A DNA stretch of 64,000 nt from Burhinus oedicnemus. Lineage: Eukaryota > Chordata > Aves > Charadriiformes > Burhinidae. The first letter of the stretch is position 1; each line of letters opens with the position of its first letter. Under the pieces are notes generated by a model. That model had not been told where the DNA came from and ran no database searches. It worked only from the letters and a program-made list of their open reading frames with translations. This document shows, in pieces, positions 60,736 through 64,000 of the stretch. Location of the stretch: assembly GCA_008921705.1 (NCBI GenBank), contig VFFE01006709.1, forward strand, positions 236,002 to 300,001, read 5' to 3'. Position numbers and translations under genes: made by a program.

Positions 60736-62479
60736 TCACTAACATTAAAAACTTGATATTTTTGTGTGTTTTTCATACCATGCTCGTCTAATCTATGTAA
60801 ATAGTATCAGAGGAGAATTTAGTTGGTGGGACAATGGAACTGGATAATCCAGCTTCATGCATTGTTTTGTTTTTGCCTGTTCTGTTATGAAGTGTTTTTC
60901 AGGCTTTTAATTTAAGAAACACTTGCACAGTGATGAAGCAGGGAGTTTGCATTTAGAAAGTTCCAAATTCTTTTCTGTTTATAGAATATTAGGAAATGAA
61001 TAACTTTGAGAAATTGCCTGGGACTTGCTACTGTCTGAGACCCAGGTCTTAACATAAGGTTTGCAGCCACCTGGACAGTAGTTCCTCCTTCTCAGGTCCT
61101 CTTTAAAATGTGAAGGTGGGTGGATGCAATCCTATTGGATAAGTTTATTGATACCATTCATGACCTTAGGTGCTTTGCTGGGTTGGGGCTGATGCTGATG
61201 AGGCCAGCAGCTCTCAAAATGCTCTGAGAAGTATCTGTCTAAAAGGTTAGAGAGAAGAATTGCTGCCAGCACGGGGAGAGAGTGCTCCTCAGAAGGAATG
61301 TGTGTGCACAGATGTTTGGCTCTCACTGAAAGTTCACTTGATTTAGTATTAAAATGTGGTGTTAATAAACTGAGATGAGAGTTGTAACTGACGTGTTGGC
61401 CAACTGGTGGCCTAGTATGATCCTAATTAGCAAGGTCCGTCATCAAATAAATGTGGCTAGATTTACTCTGATGTATCAGTTCTATCATCTAAGACCAGAG
61501 AGGTCTTTTCCTGACACTGTAGATGTGCAAAACTTGTCTGAGCTTGTCTCAAATTAAATTGTTTTATGCGGGTCTGTGCTGGTTGGTGCTCTCCTTAAGT
61601 GCACTGGAAAAATACATGGAGTGCTTTTATGAGGATCATGTGTTTGTTTTTACTATGACCCCTCTCTACAGCAATTTGAGAAGATTCCTCCTTCTTTCCA
61701 GACTTTCAGCTGGAAATGTTACTAGGTCATTTTGTTTGTTGTTATTATAATTATCTAAGAAAGAATGAAGAGGAACGAAAGGGTTCTGAAGAACTTACTG
61801 GCACCACGAAATTGTGGCTTACGTTTACAAGTCATTTAGGTAAATCTTATAAAGTTAAAAGGAGGGTAATTTTAAAGTGTTCTTTATTCTTAAAGACTGA
61901 TTAATTAAAAAAAAAAAATTTTTTTGCTCCACATTGTGACTGAAGATATTTAACTGCATAAAATAAGCAAAGGCCACTTGTCCTCTTGTTGTATCAAGTC
62001 CTATTGCTGTTGCTTTTTTCCTTATGTGCTACAGGAATGCTTCTGTTTTGAGTTGCAAATTAAATTCAGAGTTTCTTTGAAAGTAATAGTTATAAATCAA
62101 TTAAACATTTTCACTAAATTTTTAGGGACTAGGCTGTGTTCCTTTATTGGCTCTTAAGCCTGATATTTCATTGCTGTCTTCTCAGAGTCCAAGGGAACAT
62201 ACCTTTTTTTTTTTTTTCATTAAGCAGCCATTTCAGAAGACAGGAGACGATTACAAAGAAAGCAAACCCTGTATTTACTCAGCATTTCAAATTGTCATCT
62301 CTTAACAGTCTGAAAGAATGTGGCTAATACTGTATTAACTAGAGATCTAACTTTTGTCCTCTCCTGCCATTTTTATTGACACCTGAAGTTTGATAGATGT
62401 TAACATTTTGGATGTGTGTTGCAGAACTTGGACTCAAAAGCTGAAAAAACCCTCAAATTTTTTTGTGCCTTTTTTATTC
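60736..62479. other. Unique AT-rich sequence, no gene recognised
   Basis: No known repeat or exon was recognised. An A/T homopolymer junction lies near 61907-61925 and a T-run near 62203-62218. Confidence 0.5.
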
Positions 62480-62575
62480 TGGGAAAAAGAAGTGAGGCAT
62501 GAGAAACTGAGAGGGGACTTGGCTCAAGTTCAGGAAATGGAGCACGAGTTCTGAATCCTGGAGTTTAGATTCTCA
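62480..62575 (-). mobile_element. Probable MIR-like SINE remnant, - strand
   Basis: The order 'gaagtgaggcatgagaaact', 'gagaggggacttggctcaag', 'agcacgagttctgaatcctg', 'gagt' follows the reverse complement of a MIR core: 'gaaactgaggcacagagagg', 'gacttgcccaaggtcac', 'cagagctgggattcgaaccc', 'aggag'. The match is more diverged than the + strand copy at 49395-49530. Confidence 0.5.
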
Positions 62576-64000
62576 TTTGGGACAAAACTTCTACAGCTGA
62601 GGTCAGTTTTTCTAGTTAGAGTTAAACACTGCATTCCTACTCCTCTTGCCTTGGATTCACAGGATAACTCTGTTACCGTGGCTCATCTCCCTTTAATTAA
62701 TGACTGAAACAAATTGAGAGATACTGGAATACCTTCATATATGAGCCTTTTGTGTGATAACTTTGAAAACTACCCAGATGAATAGTAGCAGAGTATTGTT
62801 TTCACCTGAAGACTGAATACTGTGATATATGAAATCAAATTAATAAAGTTCAAGGCAAAGGCTGATGTTTTGGGAATCCTGTTCTTCATAGACAATTAAC
62901 CTTCAGTTGGTGTTTATATTTTGTGTCTAAGGACTTGTATCTGGTTAAATGGAATCCAGTCTTGACATGATTTCCATCCAGGGATGCCTCCATTGCTTCG
63001 CTTGATAGTTTGTTCCGCTAATTCATAAATGTTTATTGCCTTCCCTTTCTTTTTTGTTAATCTTGCCAATTGATATTTGTAGCTTCAACACAGAAAGAAG
63101 GACTGAATGTTCCCATGAAATGAAAAGGGACCCTTCCAAATCTAGGTGCAGCGTATCTGAATGGAGCATTACTGTTGATCATTCTGGGCCTGTTGTGTGG
63201 GGAAACAGGGGAACTGGACTTGCTGCTTTTGCTCTCATGTTCTTATTGAGTAATAATCTGAAAAATAGATAATTAGAAATTCTGAAGTATTATAAATGCC
63301 ATAGAGGTGCATGCTAGAAACAGTGAGTGACATACAGTGACTCAAAGCTGGAAGCATCTTGTATTTTAAAACATGGTTTTCCTGGAAAAAGAAAATGGAG
63401 CATCAGTTCTGAAGGCTACAGGTCGCTGTTATAGTTGAAGTTTATAGTTTTTAATATTTTTTAGATTTTCAATATATTGCCTTATTTCAGAAAAAACCCC
63501 CTGATCCTCAAGAGTCTACATACGAGAATCTCTCCTGAGGTGGAAATGTAGTAACATTATCCTCATACTGGAATCAAGTTCTGAGGTCACATTTCTATGC
63601 CTCTTCTTCCAGAGAGAGGCTGCACATTCATTTATTTTTGAGGAAATTGACAATTCACCAAAATATATGATGTTTCACTAAGTTAGAAAATCCATTCTCT
63701 GAGTTCCTTTTGCAATTTGATACACAGCACAAACCTGTCGAAGGTAACATCTCCTGTTCAGTTGCTTTCAAAAATGTTTCTTGCTTTCCCTCACGAGATC
63801 TAAGGAAACTAGTTTAAACAAACACTACCTCATTTGTTTCATTCAGTTACTTAACTAATAGTTTTATTCCTGTTGAAGATAACCTTTTTTTTTTTTTTTT
63901 TAAAGTAGGGGAAAACATTATTCATTATCACCTCAGAAAACAGTAAGTTTTAATCTTCTGTGCTCAAAGAGATGTTTTGGAAGGCCATGCTGCCTACCTG
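62576..64000. other. Unique AT-rich sequence, no gene recognised
   Basis: No gene or repeat family was recognised. A 17-T run lies at 63885-63901 near the window end. The final bases would read as a splice-donor-like CAGGTAGG on the - strand, but no exon can be judged at the edge. Confidence 0.45.

Noticed and set aside
1..64000. CRISPR arrays, operons, insertion sequences, ribosome binding sites and prophage
   Set aside because: The sequence is vertebrate nuclear DNA. No regularly spaced direct repeats or prokaryotic gene organisation is present.
1..64000. tRNA, rRNA, snRNA or snoRNA genes
   Set aside because: No tRNA B-box with a matching A-box and cloverleaf, no rRNA segments, and no U1/U6-like starts were seen. 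A by-eye scan could miss diverged snoRNAs.

Overview
The window reads as vertebrate nuclear DNA from a bird, most likely a neoavian. It is AT-rich with scattered homopolymer and A/C-rich simple tracts. It has no operon-like packing and no long continuous reading frame: the longest ATG-initiated frame is about 159 codons. Two things point to birds. One is CR1 LINE fragments with the 3' end typical of avian CR1. The other is an LTR starting tgtcctggtttcagc and ending near gggttacacaacaaca, a type I recognise from avian endogenous retroviruses. No complete protein-coding gene could be recognised. The window is best read as intergenic or long-intron sequence.

Layout. 1-700: a long pyrimidine tract directly followed by a near-perfect 99-nt hairpin (601-699) of pre-microRNA-like size, the most distinctive unexplained structure here. 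1900-2180: a local GC-rich patch. 2468-2994: a solo LTR on the + strand. 3215-3693: an old CR1 3' fragment on the + strand. 3694-23040: about 19 kb with no recognisable gene. It holds two ancient repeat remnants (6058-6148 and 18216-18270), a CpG-enriched patch around a perfect CRE palindrome (8266-8273), and several small palindromes. 23041-23867: a younger CR1 3' fragment on the - strand that still encodes recognisable pieces of the reverse-transcriptase C-terminal region. 23868-52714: mostly unique AT-rich sequence with simple repeats, two ancient palindromic repeat remnants (42296-42368, 42785-42890) and a MIR-like SINE at 49395-49530. 52715-53265: a very old CR1-family LINE fragment on the - strand. 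53266-64000: unique sequence with a second inverted hairpin (59351-59409), a protein-like open frame with a strong splice donor on the - strand (60292-60735), and a probable reverse-strand MIR-like SINE (62480-62575).

No genes can be shown to work together. The content is mainly a record of transposable elements of different ages: ancient CR1, MIR and palindromic elements that probably predate birds, an intermediate CR1, and a younger CR1 and LTR. Most open frames lie in low-complexity or repeat sequence and are not supported as genes. Repeat families were recognised by eye and remain provisional until a repeat-library search is done.
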